In this document: positions 8,285-16,745 of the stretch, one piece after another
How positions within the stretch are numbered: the first letter of the stretch is position 1
How the letters are laid out: every line of letters begins with the position of its first letter
Source: a virus
IMG/VR virus record: IMGVR_UViG_3300021961_000424
Location: 1-29,921 of that record
Direction: 5' to 3' (one strand)
Length of the DNA stretch: 29,921 nucleotides
Notes under the pieces: model-generated
Seen by the model: only the letters and a program-made list of their open reading frames with translations
What the model was told of the DNA's origin: nothing
Database searches by the model: none
Made by a program: the position numbers and the translations under genes

Positions 8285-9376
8285 ATGTCTCGTGGAAAAA
8301 ATTTACAAGAAATGGAAGTAAAGACACCGCAATCCCGCACCGCTGTTAATGCTGGAGCAAAAGCTGGAGATTCTATGCCCAAAATGGCAGATCCTGGCAC
8401 TCAGTTAGCAGGTGTTGAGGATCTTGGCGGTCCTACTCCAGATAACTACAAGCCAGACGATGATTCAGCAAAGCTGAAGACACCTGGTGGAACTCTCAAG
8501 CAAGTTAGAGATGTTGTAAACAAAGGTGCTAAGGCAGCAGATCCAATGAAAGGCATGAAAGAGGAAGAAGAACTCTCCGTCGAAGAAACCATCGAAGAAG
8601 AAGAAGAAGTAGCTACTGATGAAGTAGTTGCAGAAACCGAAGAGTATGACATCGAAGAAGATGTCAATGCTCTTCTTGGTGGTGAAGAACTCTCTGAAGA
8701 ATTCAGAGAGAAGGCAAAAACCATCTTTGAAGCAGCAATCAATGCTAAGGTTGCTGAAATCAAAGAAAATCTGGAAGAGCAGTATGCTGCTACTCTTGCA
8801 GAAGAAATCGAAGCAGCAAAAGAGTCACTCGCAGAGCGTGTAGATTCTTATCTTGAGTATGTTGCTGACGAGTGGTTCGAAGAGAATGCACTCGCAGTTG
8901 AAGCTGGTCTTAAGACCGAAATGACCGAATCATTCCTCGAAGGAATGAGAGGTCTTTTTGAAGAACATTATGTAACTATCCCTGAAGAAAAATATGATGT
9001 GCTTGAAAGCATGGTAGAAAAACTTGATGATATGGAGACAAAACTCAACGAGCAAATTGAGAAGAACATCTCCCTTAACAAGCGTCTCGCAGAGTCGGTT
9101 GCTGATGGGGTATTAGATCAAGTCTCTGAAGGTCTTGCACAGACTCAGAAAGAGAAGCTCGCTTCACTTGCCGAAAGTGTTGAGTTTGAAAGTGAAGAGC
9201 AATATCGTGAAAAGCTGGAAACACTCAAGGAGTCATATTTTGCCTCCAAGAAAGAGTCTTCAGCAGCTAAAACTGAAACCCTCTCAGAAGGTGTAGACCA
9301 TTCGGGTTCTGAGTCTTACTCAGATTCGATGGCTGCATACATGAGAACTCTGGGTTCTTTTAGCAAGAACAACTGA
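8285..9376 (+). CDS. gp22: Prohead scaffold protein
   Basis: This is the main internal scaffold that shapes the prohead and is then cut to small peptides by gp21. The 363 residues are strongly acidic with long helical, coiled-coil-like stretches, for example the Glu-rich run near residues 96-112 (positions about 8570-8620), FREKAKTIFEAAINAKVAEI and LDDMETKLNEQIEKN. It is longer than T4 gp22 (269). The first 90 residues are less helical and contain two related AKAGD/AKAAD segments (GAKAGDSMPKM and GAKAADPMKGM). Several Leu-x-Glu tripeptides fit the cleavage preference of T4 gp21. The C-terminus ends in a Ser/Tyr-rich segment and MRTLGSFSKNN. It is placed between gp21 and gp23, as in T4. Confidence 0.93.
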   Translation: MSRGKNLQEMEVKTPQSRTAVNAGAKAGDSMPKMADPGTQLAGVEDLGGPTPDNYKPDDDSAKLKTPGGTLKQVRDVVNKGAKAADPMKGMKEEEELSVEETIEEEEEVATDEVVAETEEYDIEEDVNALLGGEELSEEFREKAKTIFEAAINAKVAEIKENLEEQYAATLAEEIEAAKESLAERVDSYLEYVADEWFEENALAVEAGLKTEMTESFLEGMRGLFEEHYVTIPEEKYDVLESMVEKLDDMETKLNEQIEKNISLNKRLAESVADGVLDQVSEGLAQTQKEKLASLAESVEFESEEQYREKLETLKESYFASKKESSAAKTETLSEGVDHSGSESYSDSMAAYMRTLGSFSKNN

Positions 9377-9421
9377 ATTTAACATTAAATCAAACGCAAA
9401 CTTTAAATTAGGTAAACGCAA

Positions 9422-10825
9422 ATGTTCCAATCAGAGCATCTGCAGGAAAAGTGGGCACCTCTCCTCAACCATGAGGGACTTGATTCAATCAAAGATCCCC
9501 ATAAGAGAGCAGTAACCGCTGTCCTGTTAGAAAACCAAGAAAGATTCCTCCGTGAGCAATCCTCCTTTGAAAATGGCGGAATGCTCTATGAGCAACCAAA
9601 CGTCAACACTCAGTCAGGTGCTAATGCAGGTTTCAGTGGTAGTGCTGCTGCAGCAGGTCCTGTTGCAGGTTTCGATCCCGTACTGATCTCACTGATCCGT
9701 CGTTCAATGCCTAACCTGGTCGCATATGACCTGGCAGGTGTTCAACCAATGAGTGGTCCTACTGGACTCATCTTCGCAATGCGTTCCCGCTACACCAACC
9801 AGAGCGGAACCGAAGCATTCTTCAACGAAGCAGACACCGCATTCTCCGGTCAACCTGCTGGTCTGGATGATGCAAACGGATTCTCCGATGCTGCTGCTGG
9901 TCTGGGTACTACTTCACAGTCTGGCACCAATCCTTCCGTTCTGAACCCAACTGGTTCTGCATCCTCTATTGGATACAACGTCGGTCAGGGTCTGCGTACC
10001 GACAGTGCTGAAGCACTGGACGGAACCAGCACCAATGCCTTCAACCAGATGGCATTCTCGATCGAGAAGGTCACCGTTACTGCTAAGAGCCGTGCTCTGA
10101 AAGCAGAATACTCACTGGAACTGGCTCAGGACCTTAAGGCAATTCATGGTCTGAATGCTGAGGCTGAACTCGCAAACATTCTCTCAACTGAGATTCTTGC
10201 TGAGATCAACCGTGAAGTCATCAGAACCATCTACAAGATTGCTGAGCAAGGTGCTGCAACCAACGTTGCTACCGCAGGTGAGTTCGACCTCGACATCGAC
10301 TCCAACGGTCGTTGGTCTGTTGAGAAGTTCAAGGGTCTCCTGTTCCAAATCGAGCGTGATGCTAACGCAATCGCACAAAGAACTCGTAGAGGAAAGGGCA
10401 ACATCATCATGTGCTCTGCAGACGTTGCTTCTGCACTGACCATGGCTGGTGTTCTCGACTACACCCCTGCACTCAACGCAAACCTGAACGTTGATGACAC
10501 TGGTAACACCTTCGCAGGTGTCCTGCAAGGTAAGTATCGTGTCTACATCGATCCTTATTCGGCAAACGTTGCTGCTAACCAGTACTACGTTGTTGGTTAT
10601 AAGGGTTCTTCACCTTATGACGCAGGTCTGTTCTATTGCCCATACGTTCCTCTCCAGATGGTTCGTGCCGTTGGTGAGAACAGCTTCCAGCCCAAGATTG
10701 GCTTTAAGACCCGTTACGGTATCACTGCTAACCCATTTGCAGAAGGCACCGATGCTGGTCTGGGTCGTCTCCGTGTTAACAGCAACCGCTACTACAGAAG
10801 AGTTACTGTTAAGAACCTCATGTGA
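9422..10825 (+). CDS. gp23: Major capsid protein
   Basis: This is the main shell protein. The 467-residue length compares with 521 in T4 before processing. The N-terminal segment ends in MLYE-QPN; the Leu-Tyr-Glu tripeptide at residues 55-57 is a good candidate for the gp21 cleavage site, giving a mature protein of about 410 residues. Typical gp23 segments follow: GFDPVLISLIRRSMPNLVAY, LAGVQPMSGPTGLIFAMRS, MAFSIEKVTVTAKSRALKA, YSLELAQDLKAIHGLNAE and the C-terminal RLRVNSNRYYRRVTVKNLM. Codon use is visibly enriched in C-ending codons (AAC, TTC, ATC, GAC) compared with its neighbours, as expected for the most highly translated gene. No TATAAATA box is obvious in the 45-base gap before it. A strong terminator follows. 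Confidence 0.97.
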   Translation: MFQSEHLQEKWAPLLNHEGLDSIKDPHKRAVTAVLLENQERFLREQSSFENGGMLYEQPNVNTQSGANAGFSGSAAAAGPVAGFDPVLISLIRRSMPNLVAYDLAGVQPMSGPTGLIFAMRSRYTNQSGTEAFFNEADTAFSGQPAGLDDANGFSDAAAGLGTTSQSGTNPSVLNPTGSASSIGYNVGQGLRTDSAEALDGTSTNAFNQMAFSIEKVTVTAKSRALKAEYSLELAQDLKAIHGLNAEAELANILSTEILAEINREVIRTIYKIAEQGAATNVATAGEFDLDIDSNGRWSVEKFKGLLFQIERDANAIAQRTRRGKGNIIMCSADVASALTMAGVLDYTPALNANLNVDDTGNTFAGVLQGKYRVYIDPYSANVAANQYYVVGYKGSSPYDAGLFYCPYVPLQMVRAVGENSFQPKIGFKTRYGITANPFAEGTDAGLGRLRVNSNRYYRRVTVKNLM

Positions 10826-10847
10826 TCTATACTCACACGAGTTAATC

Positions 10848-10875
10848 AGAGGGTCCTTCGGGACCCTCTTTTTTT
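10848..10875 (+). terminator. Strong intrinsic terminator after gp23
   Basis: The hairpin GAGGGTCC-TTCG-GGACCCTC (10849-10868) has a perfect 8-bp stem with a stable C(UUCG)G tetraloop, followed by seven T. It is the cleanest terminator in the window and ends the structural block. Confidence 0.93.
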
Positions 10876-10885
10876 ATCTAAATAA
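10876..10885 (+). promoter_or_regulatory. Late promoter-like box directly after gp23 terminator
   Basis: ATCTAAATAA, identical to the element before gp19, begins at the base following the terminator T-run and lies 21 bases before the next ATG. Confidence 0.55.
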
Positions 10886-10906
10886 GAAAGTAGAGATATA
10901 AGTAAA

Positions 10907-11119
10907 ATGCCTTTTCACATTAAGACAGCAAGTGTAATCAATCCAGGTGTTGGTGATATTTATTATCTGGGTGATAATAAGTGGACCGAGACTTATGATG
11001 ATAGAAAAGTATATGCAAATGAGTCTGATGCAAATGCAGATAAAAACACAACAGTAACTAAAAATGGAGTAACTTACACCCCTAAGCATTTTGCTAATGC
11101 AACTGTTATTAGTGAATAA
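10907..11119 (+). CDS. Small protein of unknown function after gp23
   Basis: This 70-residue protein (MPFHIKTASVINPGVGDIYY at the start) has the features of a small beta-rich domain: alternating hydrophobic residues, a GDNKW turn, Tyr-Asp-Asp-Arg and a final NATVISE. Short proteins of this general look occur near gp23 in cyanophages, but I cannot name a function. It is acidic to neutral with no Cys and no membrane segment. It is preceded by a promoter-like box and followed 2 bases later by the gp3-like gene, so the two are probably co-transcribed. A minor virion protein is possible. Confidence 0.7.
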   Translation: MPFHIKTASVINPGVGDIYYLGDNKWTETYDDRKVYANESDANADKNTTVTKNGVTYTPKHFANATVISE

Positions 11120-11121
11120 TC

Positions 11122-11697
11122 ATGGCAACAAGAAAAGCACCTGCTGATAGACCAGGAACACCTATTACCAATAGAAATTTTTTATCCCCAACGGGATTTA
11201 AGTTTGCTTTAAAAAGAAGTCCTGCAGCAGCTTTCTTTTGCAATCAAGCAAACATACCCTCATTGGATTTAGGTATTGCTCAGCAGACAAGTTATTTAAA
11301 GGATCTTGACATTCCTGGAGATAAAATTAGTTTTGGTGATTTAACATTAAGATTTTTAGTTGATGAAGATCTTTTTAACTATATGGAAATCCAAAACTGG
11401 ATAAGAGGTCTTGGATACCCTGAAAAGTTGGATCAATTAAAAGATCTTAATGATAAGGGGAAGATTCAAGGACAATTTGCCAGAACAGGTGAAAATATTT
11501 ACTCAGATGCAACGTTACAGATATTGAGTAACAATCTGGTTCCAAAGTTTCAGGTTATGTTCAAAGATGTATTTCCATATTCTTTGTCAACCATTACTTT
11601 CGATGCAACTGATACGGACATTGAATACTTTACAGCAGATGTAAGTTTCAAGTATACTATATACACGATAACTGATATGCAAAATAATCTTTTATGA
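11122..11697 (+). CDS. Tail-tube-fold protein, candidate gp3 tail completion factor
   Basis: The 191-residue protein has a tube-protein-like layout: a basic, Pro-rich N-terminus, then GFKFALKRSPAAAFFCNQAN with IPSLDLG, a pattern seen in gp19-type and tail-terminator barrels. The segment ISFGDLTLRFLVDEDLFNYM, continuing into EIQNWIRGLG, and a C-terminal beta segment (ATDTDIEYFTADVSFKYTIY) follow. In cyanophages the gene upstream of uvsY is commonly gp3, which in T4 caps the tube and stabilises the sheath. The size is close to T4 gp3 (176). The call of a tube-like structural protein is firm; gp3 specifically rests on context. Its stop overlaps the uvsY ATG (ATGA). Confidence 0.6.
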   Translation: MATRKAPADRPGTPITNRNFLSPTGFKFALKRSPAAAFFCNQANIPSLDLGIAQQTSYLKDLDIPGDKISFGDLTLRFLVDEDLFNYMEIQNWIRGLGYPEKLDQLKDLNDKGKIQGQFARTGENIYSDATLQILSNNLVPKFQVMFKDVFPYSLSTITFDATDTDIEYFTADVSFKYTIYTITDMQNNLL

Positions 11698-12128
11698 TTG
11701 ATCTTGACAAACTTCAAGAAATGTGGGAAAAAGATGCAAAGATTGATATGGATAACCTCCATACAGAATCAACAAACATTCCCACACTTCATGCAAAGTA
11801 TTTTGAAATGTACAACACAATCTTTCTTTTGAGAAAGAAAGCAGAGCAACAAAGAAAAAACATTAGACACGAACGTTATGAATACTTTAGTGGAAAAGCA
11901 GATCCTGATGTTTATGTAGAGAATCCATTTCCAAAAAAAATTCGTGACAAAGATACTATGCAAAAATATCTTGATGCCGATGAAAAACTTTCTACGGTCT
12001 GTTTGAAGATTGATTATTATGACACAATGCTTGTTTATATTGAAAGCATTCTTAAGCAGATAACAAATCGTACATATCAAATTAAGAATGCAATTGAGTT
12101 TATAAGATTTAATTCGGGGTTGGGATGA
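11694..12128 (+). CDS. uvsY: Recombination mediator UvsY
   Basis: UvsY loads the UvsX recombinase onto gp32-coated single-stranded DNA in T4 recombination. The 144-residue protein (T4 137) starts with the family signature LQEMWEKDAKID, then NLHTESTNIPTLHAKYFEMY, a region well conserved with T4. A helical C-terminal half (TMQKYLDADEKLS and YIESILKQITNRTYQIKNAI) matches the oligomerising part. The start overlaps the previous gene by 4 bases, and its own stop overlaps the next ATG the same way. The T4 partner uvsW lies one gene downstream. Confidence 0.93.
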   Translation: MIDLDKLQEMWEKDAKIDMDNLHTESTNIPTLHAKYFEMYNTIFLLRKKAEQQRKNIRHERYEYFSGKADPDVYVENPFPKKIRDKDTMQKYLDADEKLSTVCLKIDYYDTMLVYIESILKQITNRTYQIKNAIEFIRFNSGLG

Positions 12129-13231
12129 AAAAATTATCAATCATTGGTGCAGGTTCTGCAGGTCTTTTATCTGCGGTTCAGGCACATTATTATTTTGTAA
12201 ATAGATCAGATTGGGATATAGAACTAATTCATGATCCAAACCTTCCACCAGAGAAAGTAGGGCAAGGAACGGTTCCTGGAATTATGGATATCATGTCAAT
12301 TGTTTTTGACATTGACTGGACCAATAATCCTTTTGATGCCACGCAAAAACATGGCATTATGTATAAGAACTGGGGAAAAAAGAAAAATAAATTCTTTCAT
12401 CCCTTTGGCATGGGATATTCTGCAGCCCATTATGATGTCAATAAATTAAGAGAGTTTATTTTAAAGTCAAATAAGTTTAAAGTAGTAGAAAAAAATATAA
12501 AAAATTACGACGAAATAGATTCTGATTATATTATTGATTGCTCAGGAAAACCAAAAACTTTTGATAACTATAAAACTCTTTTAAATCCAGTAAATTCGGT
12601 TCTTCTTGGTAGGTCTGAAGAGAAAGAAGATTTTCAATGGACTGATTGTGTTGCAACTCCAGATGGATGGTGCTTTAGAATTCCAAATATAGATTCAGTT
12701 TCTTATGGATATCTTTTTAATAAGGAAATAACAACTGTTGATCAAGCAAAGATAAATTTCAAGGACATATTTGATATTGATTCAATAGATACTCTTTTCT
12801 TTTCAAATTACATATCCAAAGATTTTATGATCGATAATAGGATATTCTTGAACGGAAATAAATTAATGTTTCTTGAACCTTTGGAAGCAAATTCAAATCC
12901 AGCATATGTTTTCTCAACGGCAAGATACTTAAAATATATGACTGGAAAGATGTCAAAGAGACAAGTGTGTGAACAAATATCTGATTACATTTTAAAGATT
13001 CAAAACTACTTATTATGGTTATATCAATCAGGGTCTAAGTATGATACTCCTTTTTGGAATCATGCGAGTAGATTAAAGTTTGAAGATAATTTATTTGACA
13101 GTCTTGTAAGTTTATGTTCAACTAGATCAAGAGAAATGCTTTGGTCTATGATGGAGAGTGGTGATGTCCCACAACATTATGGGCAGTGGGATTTATCAAG
13201 TATTAGAAATTGGATAGAAAATACGAAATAA
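12125..13231 (+). CDS. Tryptophan-halogenase-like FAD protein
   Basis: Flavin-dependent halogenases use FADH2, O2 and halide to make hypohalous acid. The FAD-binding GAGSAG is at residues 8-13. The region EKVGQGTVPGI (43-53) matches the family's VGE-T-P stretch with Glu replaced by Gln. Lys75 in the TQKHGI segment aligns with the catalytic lysine of PrnA/RebH, followed by YKNWGKKK and FFHPFG. The halogenase WxWxIP motif appears as WCFRIP (182-187), with Phe for the second Trp. The usual EPLESTGI halide-site segment is EPLEANSN (251-258), so the Thr-Gly expected to contact chloride is changed. It is short (368 residues against about 500-540). Halogenase-like genes are known in cyanophages, but activity is uncertain. 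It sits inside the uvsY-uvsW operon. Confidence 0.85.
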   Translation: MKKLSIIGAGSAGLLSAVQAHYYFVNRSDWDIELIHDPNLPPEKVGQGTVPGIMDIMSIVFDIDWTNNPFDATQKHGIMYKNWGKKKNKFFHPFGMGYSAAHYDVNKLREFILKSNKFKVVEKNIKNYDEIDSDYIIDCSGKPKTFDNYKTLLNPVNSVLLGRSEEKEDFQWTDCVATPDGWCFRIPNIDSVSYGYLFNKEITTVDQAKINFKDIFDIDSIDTLFFSNYISKDFMIDNRIFLNGNKLMFLEPLEANSNPAYVFSTARYLKYMTGKMSKRQVCEQISDYILKIQNYLLWLYQSGSKYDTPFWNHASRLKFEDNLFDSLVSLCSTRSREMLWSMMESGDVPQHYGQWDLSSIRNWIENTK

Positions 13232-13234
13232 ATA
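13226..13234 (+). promoter_or_regulatory. Late-promoter-like AAATAAATA before uvsW
   Basis: AAATAAATA overlaps the TAA stop (13229-13231) of the halogenase-like gene, 22 bases before the uvsW TTG. It differs from TATAAATA at one position. Confidence 0.4.
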
Positions 13235-13255
13235 CCCGTAGATGAATGGATTGCA

Positions 13256-14725
13256 TTGAGAACAACAGATCTTGTTATTTCTAAATCCAACGAAGTATTT
13301 TTAAAAATTAATACTGAACCTCATATTGAATACGAACTTAGAGATCACTTTAAGTTTGAGGTTCCTAACGCCAAATTTATGCCCCAATATCGGGGCAGAA
13401 ATTGGAATGGAGAAATCCATTTATTTGATATGCGGTCTAAGCAGATCTATGTTGGTCTCTTAGACAAGATCGTAAATTTCTGCACACAATACGGATACAC
13501 ATATCAGTTTGAAAATAATAAGTTCTATGGAACTCCATATGAAGAGAACGATAACATCTCATATGAAGGTGTCAAGGATTATATGAATTCTATTTGTTCT
13601 CATTCTCCCAGAAAATACCAAGTTGAGGGAGTATACGGTGCTCTAAAACATAACAGAAAGTTACTGATAAGCCCCACTGCTTCAGGCAAATCTTTGATGA
13701 TTTATTCTCTTGTGAGATATTATGTAGACCGAGGAGAAAAAATCCTTCTAGTTGTTCCAACGACATCTCTTGTAGAGCAGATGTACAAGGATTTTCTTGA
13801 TTATGGTTGGGACGCTGAGTCATACTGTCACAAGATTTATTCTGGTAGGGAGAAGAGTAATGATGCTCCAGTAACTATCACTACTTGGCAATCTGTATAT
13901 AAACTTGAACGGTCTTTCTTTGAAGACTATGGTTGTATTATAGGTGATGAAGCACATTTGTTCAAGTCTAAGTCATTGATACAAATCATGACTAAACTTC
14001 ATCATGCCAAGTATAGATTTGGTTTCACCGGAACATTAGATGGAACACAGACTCATAAATGGGTCTTAGAAGGACTGTTTGGTCCATCATATAAGGTAAC
14101 AAGAACTGATGAATTGATGAGACAAGGACATCTTTCTCAACTTGGCATTCAGTGTCTTGTGCTTAAACACCCACCCCAGAAGTTTGAAACTTATGAAGAT
14201 GAGATACAGTATTTAATCAGTCACGAACAGAGAAATAAATTCATCCGTAATCTTACTTTAGATTTAAAAGGCAATACTCTTGTTCTGTTTGCAAGAGTTG
14301 AGGCTCATGGTGCAGTACTTTACGAACAAATAAATAGTAACACGGGTGATGATCGTAAAGTATTTTTTGTACATGGTGGAGTGGATGCTGAAGAAAGAGA
14401 ATTAGTCAGAGAGATTACAGAGAGAGAAAACAACGCAATTATTGTTGCCTCTTATGGAACTTTTTCTACAGGTATCAATATTAAAAATCTCCATAATGTC
14501 ATCTTTGCCTCTCCAAGTAAGTCCAGAATCCGCAATCTTCAAAGTATTGGACGAGTTCTTAGAAAAGGAAAGGACAAAGTAAAAGCAACCCTGTATGACA
14601 TATCAGATGATTGTTCAACCAAGTCCAGAAGAAATTACACACTTAATCATTTCATAGAAAGAATCAAAACATATAATGAGGAAAACTTTAACTATGAGAT
14701 AATCACTATTCAATTAAAGGTATGA
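13256..14725 (+). CDS. uvsW: UvsW recombination helicase, TTG start
   Basis: UvsW is a superfamily 2 helicase that remodels stalled forks, R-loops and branched DNA and moves T4 from origin- to recombination-dependent replication. The 489-residue protein matches T4 in length (about 500). The N-terminal domain contains FMPQYRGRNWNGEIHLFD, as in T4. Walker A is PTASGKS (140-146), motif II is DEAH (231-234), followed by RFGFTGTLD and the C-terminal helicase motif QSIGRVLRKGKDK. No in-frame ATG exists between the upstream stop and the conserved region, so the TTG at 13256 is the most likely start. There is no clear ribosome site, which suggests weak or coupled initiation. The stop overlaps the next ATG. 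Confidence 0.95.
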   Translation: MRTTDLVISKSNEVFLKINTEPHIEYELRDHFKFEVPNAKFMPQYRGRNWNGEIHLFDMRSKQIYVGLLDKIVNFCTQYGYTYQFENNKFYGTPYEENDNISYEGVKDYMNSICSHSPRKYQVEGVYGALKHNRKLLISPTASGKSLMIYSLVRYYVDRGEKILLVVPTTSLVEQMYKDFLDYGWDAESYCHKIYSGREKSNDAPVTITTWQSVYKLERSFFEDYGCIIGDEAHLFKSKSLIQIMTKLHHAKYRFGFTGTLDGTQTHKWVLEGLFGPSYKVTRTDELMRQGHLSQLGIQCLVLKHPPQKFETYEDEIQYLISHEQRNKFIRNLTLDLKGNTLVLFARVEAHGAVLYEQINSNTGDDRKVFFVHGGVDAEERELVREITERENNAIIVASYGTFSTGINIKNLHNVIFASPSKSRIRNLQSIGRVLRKGKDKVKATLYDISDDCSTKSRRNYTLNHFIERIKTYNEENFNYEIITIQLKV

Positions 14726-15114
14726 TAGAAGACGATTTTTACGCAACAGTTAAATTAAAATCAGGTGAAGAAATCTTTGCAAAGGTAGCAGCCTCTGAAG
14801 AAGATGATAGAACAATGTTGTTAGTATCTAATCCAATTGTTATCAATGAACTTAAAGGTAAAAATGGATTGGTTGGTTACAAAATAGAACCATGGCTAAA
14901 AACAACAACAGATGACATGTTCATTTTAAATATGAACGATGTGCTTACTTTATCCGAATCATCTGATGTAGAAATGATTATGATGTATCAAGACTATGTT
15001 AGATCTTCTAATAAAAATGCTACTAACCATTATAAACTCAATAGAAAGATGGGATATATTGCTAACATCAATGACGCAAAAGAGATCTTAGAGAAGATCT
15101 TTAAGAGTACCTAA
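14722..15114 (+). CDS. Putative Sm-like small protein, paralogue A
   Basis: The 130-residue protein begins with a strand-turn-strand LKSGEEIFAKV, followed by LLVSNPIVI, the core motif EPWL and DVLTLSES, then a C-terminal helix ending in MMYQDYVR. The same order of motifs recurs in three other small genes here (26014, 28871, 29190), so they form a family. The short five-strand pattern with a Gly-Glu turn after the first strand resembles an Sm/LSm fold; that is my inference, not a recognised match. This copy has a 40-residue C-terminal extension. It overlaps the uvsW stop by 4 bases (ATGA) and ends the operon before a new promoter. Confidence 0.75.
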   Translation: MIEDDFYATVKLKSGEEIFAKVAASEEDDRTMLLVSNPIVINELKGKNGLVGYKIEPWLKTTTDDMFILNMNDVLTLSESSDVEMIMMYQDYVRSSNKNATNHYKLNRKMGYIANINDAKEILEKIFKST

Positions 15115-15162
15115 AGCTTTCCTATCAACCCTGACAGAGTTATTCTACTTGATTTTTAGAAC

Positions 15163-15191
15163 TTGTCAACTGTTTCGTAAGATGATATAAT
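15163..15191 (+). promoter_or_regulatory. Near-consensus sigma-70 promoter for gp55
   Basis: TTGTCA (15163-15168), 17 bases, then a perfect TATAAT (15186-15191). It lies in the 101-base gap before the late sigma factor, giving a start near 15198. The rest of the gap (15115-15162) has no hairpin that I can see. Confidence 0.85.
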
Positions 15192-15215
15192 TCATACATA
15201 TTATGAGATAAACTA

Positions 15216-15707
15216 ATGATAAGACCCATGACAAAAAGAAAGAGGTCGGAACATTATGTAAACAATAAAGAGTTTCTGGCAGCCCTTATCAAATATCGTG
15301 AAGATAAAGAGATTGCAGCAGCAAAAGGACTTCCCAAACCTCCCATCCCTCGTTATATTGGGGAGTGTTTCTTGAAGATCGCAAATCATTTGTCCTTCAA
15401 GCCAAACTTTGTGAACTACATGTTCAAGGAGGACATGATCTCTGATGGAATCGAAAATTGCGTTCAGTACATTCATAATTTTAATCCTGAGAAATCCCAG
15501 AATCCTTTTGCTTACTTTACGCAGATCATTCATTATGCGTTTCTCCGCAGGATTCAAAGAGAGAAACGTCAACTAGAAATCAAGAACAAGATCATTGAAC
15601 GATCTGGTTACAGTGAGGTGTTTGACGACAACAACACCCTTGACGGATCGAACTACTCCGACTACAATAGTATTAAAGATGCCGTGCATTCCAAACTTCG
15701 TTATTGA
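15216..15707 (+). CDS. gp55: Late-transcription sigma factor
   Basis: gp55 directs host RNA polymerase to TATAAATA late promoters, working with the sliding clamp gp45 as activator. The 163-residue protein (T4 185) has the T4-type sigma-2-like core: GECFLKIANHLSFKPNF, DMISDGIENCVQYIHNFNPE, and PFAYFTQIIHYAFLRRIQRE, the region expected to read the -10 element. No region 4 is present, as expected for this family. In-frame ATGs lie at 15216 and 15231. The first is kept, although the basic stretch TKRKRSEHYVNN starts right after the second. The stop overlaps the gp47 ATG (TGATG). A host-type promoter in front fits an early or middle role before late genes are switched on. Confidence 0.95.
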   Translation: MIRPMTKRKRSEHYVNNKEFLAALIKYREDKEIAAAKGLPKPPIPRYIGECFLKIANHLSFKPNFVNYMFKEDMISDGIENCVQYIHNFNPEKSQNPFAYFTQIIHYAFLRRIQREKRQLEIKNKIIERSGYSEVFDDNNTLDGSNYSDYNSIKDAVHSKLRY

Positions 15708-16744
15708 TGAAAGTCGCAATCATTACCGACCAACACTTTGGTTGCCGTAAGAACTCTAAACTGTTCCATGACTATTTTCTAAAGTTTTATAATGATGTCT
15801 TTTTTCCTACCTTAGAAAAAGAAGGCATTTCGGTAGTGATTGATATGGGAGATACCTTTGATAGTCGAAAGGGTATTGACTTTTCTGCACTGGCATGGGC
15901 TAAGAACAACTATTATGATCGTTTAAAGGACATGGGTATCCGTGTTCACACGATTGTTGGTAACCATACTGCATATTATAAAAACACAAATGATGTTAAT
16001 GCAGTAGATCTTCTTCTTCGAGAATATGATAACGTAACTGTCTATTCTGAAGCAACAGAGGTTACTTTAGGTAGTCTTGGTGTATTGTTTATTCCTTGGA
16101 TCAATCAAGATAATGAAAAAGAAACTGTTAAACTTATTAAAAGTACAACTTGCAAGTGTGCGATGGGGCACCTTGAGCTCTCAGGATTTAGAGCTCATAG
16201 AGGAGTCGTCATGGAACATGGTATGGAAAGCAAACTATATCAGAAGTTTGGGAAAGTATTCTCAGGTCATTACCATACAAGATCAGATGATGGAACAGTC
16301 TTCTATCTAGGAAATCCTTATGAGATGTTCTGGAATGATGCGAATGATACTCGTGGGTTTCATATTTTCGATACAGAAACCTTAGAACATACTCCAGTCA
16401 ATAATCCTTATAGAATGTTCTATAACGTTTATTATGAGGACACATCGTACCAATTGTTCGATGCTACCGAATATAGCAACAAAATTGTTAAGGTTATTGT
16501 CCGCAAAAAATCTGACACAAAGAAGTTTGAGAAATTCATTGACAAAATTACAGATGTTGCTGCTGAATTAAAAGTTGTTGAAAACTTTGATCTTCAAGAC
16601 CCGGAAGAGTTTGAAGTATTTGAGTCAGAAGATACTCTTTCTATTTTAAATAGATACATTCAGGAGGCAGAAATCAAACTTGATAAGTCCAAAGTTCAGA
16701 ATATTATGAGACAAACTTATCAAGAGGCATGTGAATTAATTTAA
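15707..16744 (+). CDS. gp47: Recombination nuclease subunit (Mre11/SbcD-like)
   Basis: gp47 pairs with gp46 to resect DNA ends for recombination-dependent replication. The 345-residue protein (T4 339) has the calcineurin-type phosphoesterase motifs in order: TDQH (D8, H10), MGDTFD (D49), GNHT (N86-H87) and GHYH (H188, H190). The ATG at 15707 overlaps the gp55 stop as TGATG; an in-frame TTG one codon earlier is less likely. Its partner gp46 is one small gene downstream, whereas 46 and 47 are otherwise usually close neighbours. Confidence 0.96.
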   Translation: MKVAIITDQHFGCRKNSKLFHDYFLKFYNDVFFPTLEKEGISVVIDMGDTFDSRKGIDFSALAWAKNNYYDRLKDMGIRVHTIVGNHTAYYKNTNDVNAVDLLLREYDNVTVYSEATEVTLGSLGVLFIPWINQDNEKETVKLIKSTTCKCAMGHLELSGFRAHRGVVMEHGMESKLYQKFGKVFSGHYHTRSDDGTVFYLGNPYEMFWNDANDTRGFHIFDTETLEHTPVNNPYRMFYNVYYEDTSYQLFDATEYSNKIVKVIVRKKSDTKKFEKFIDKITDVAAELKVVENFDLQDPEEFEVFESEDTLSILNRYIQEAEIKLDKSKVQNIMRQTYQEACELI

Positions 16745-16745
16745 G

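Noticed and set aside
10491-10901. 136-codon + strand frame overlapping the gp23 3' end
   Set aside because: It is in another frame of the capsid gene and runs through the terminator. The Leu/Ser/Thr-rich product is typical of a frame-shifted coding region.
13242-13256. ATG codons at 13242 and 13246 as uvsW starts
   Set aside because: Both are out of frame with the helicase. The TTG at 13256 is the first usable start codon in frame.
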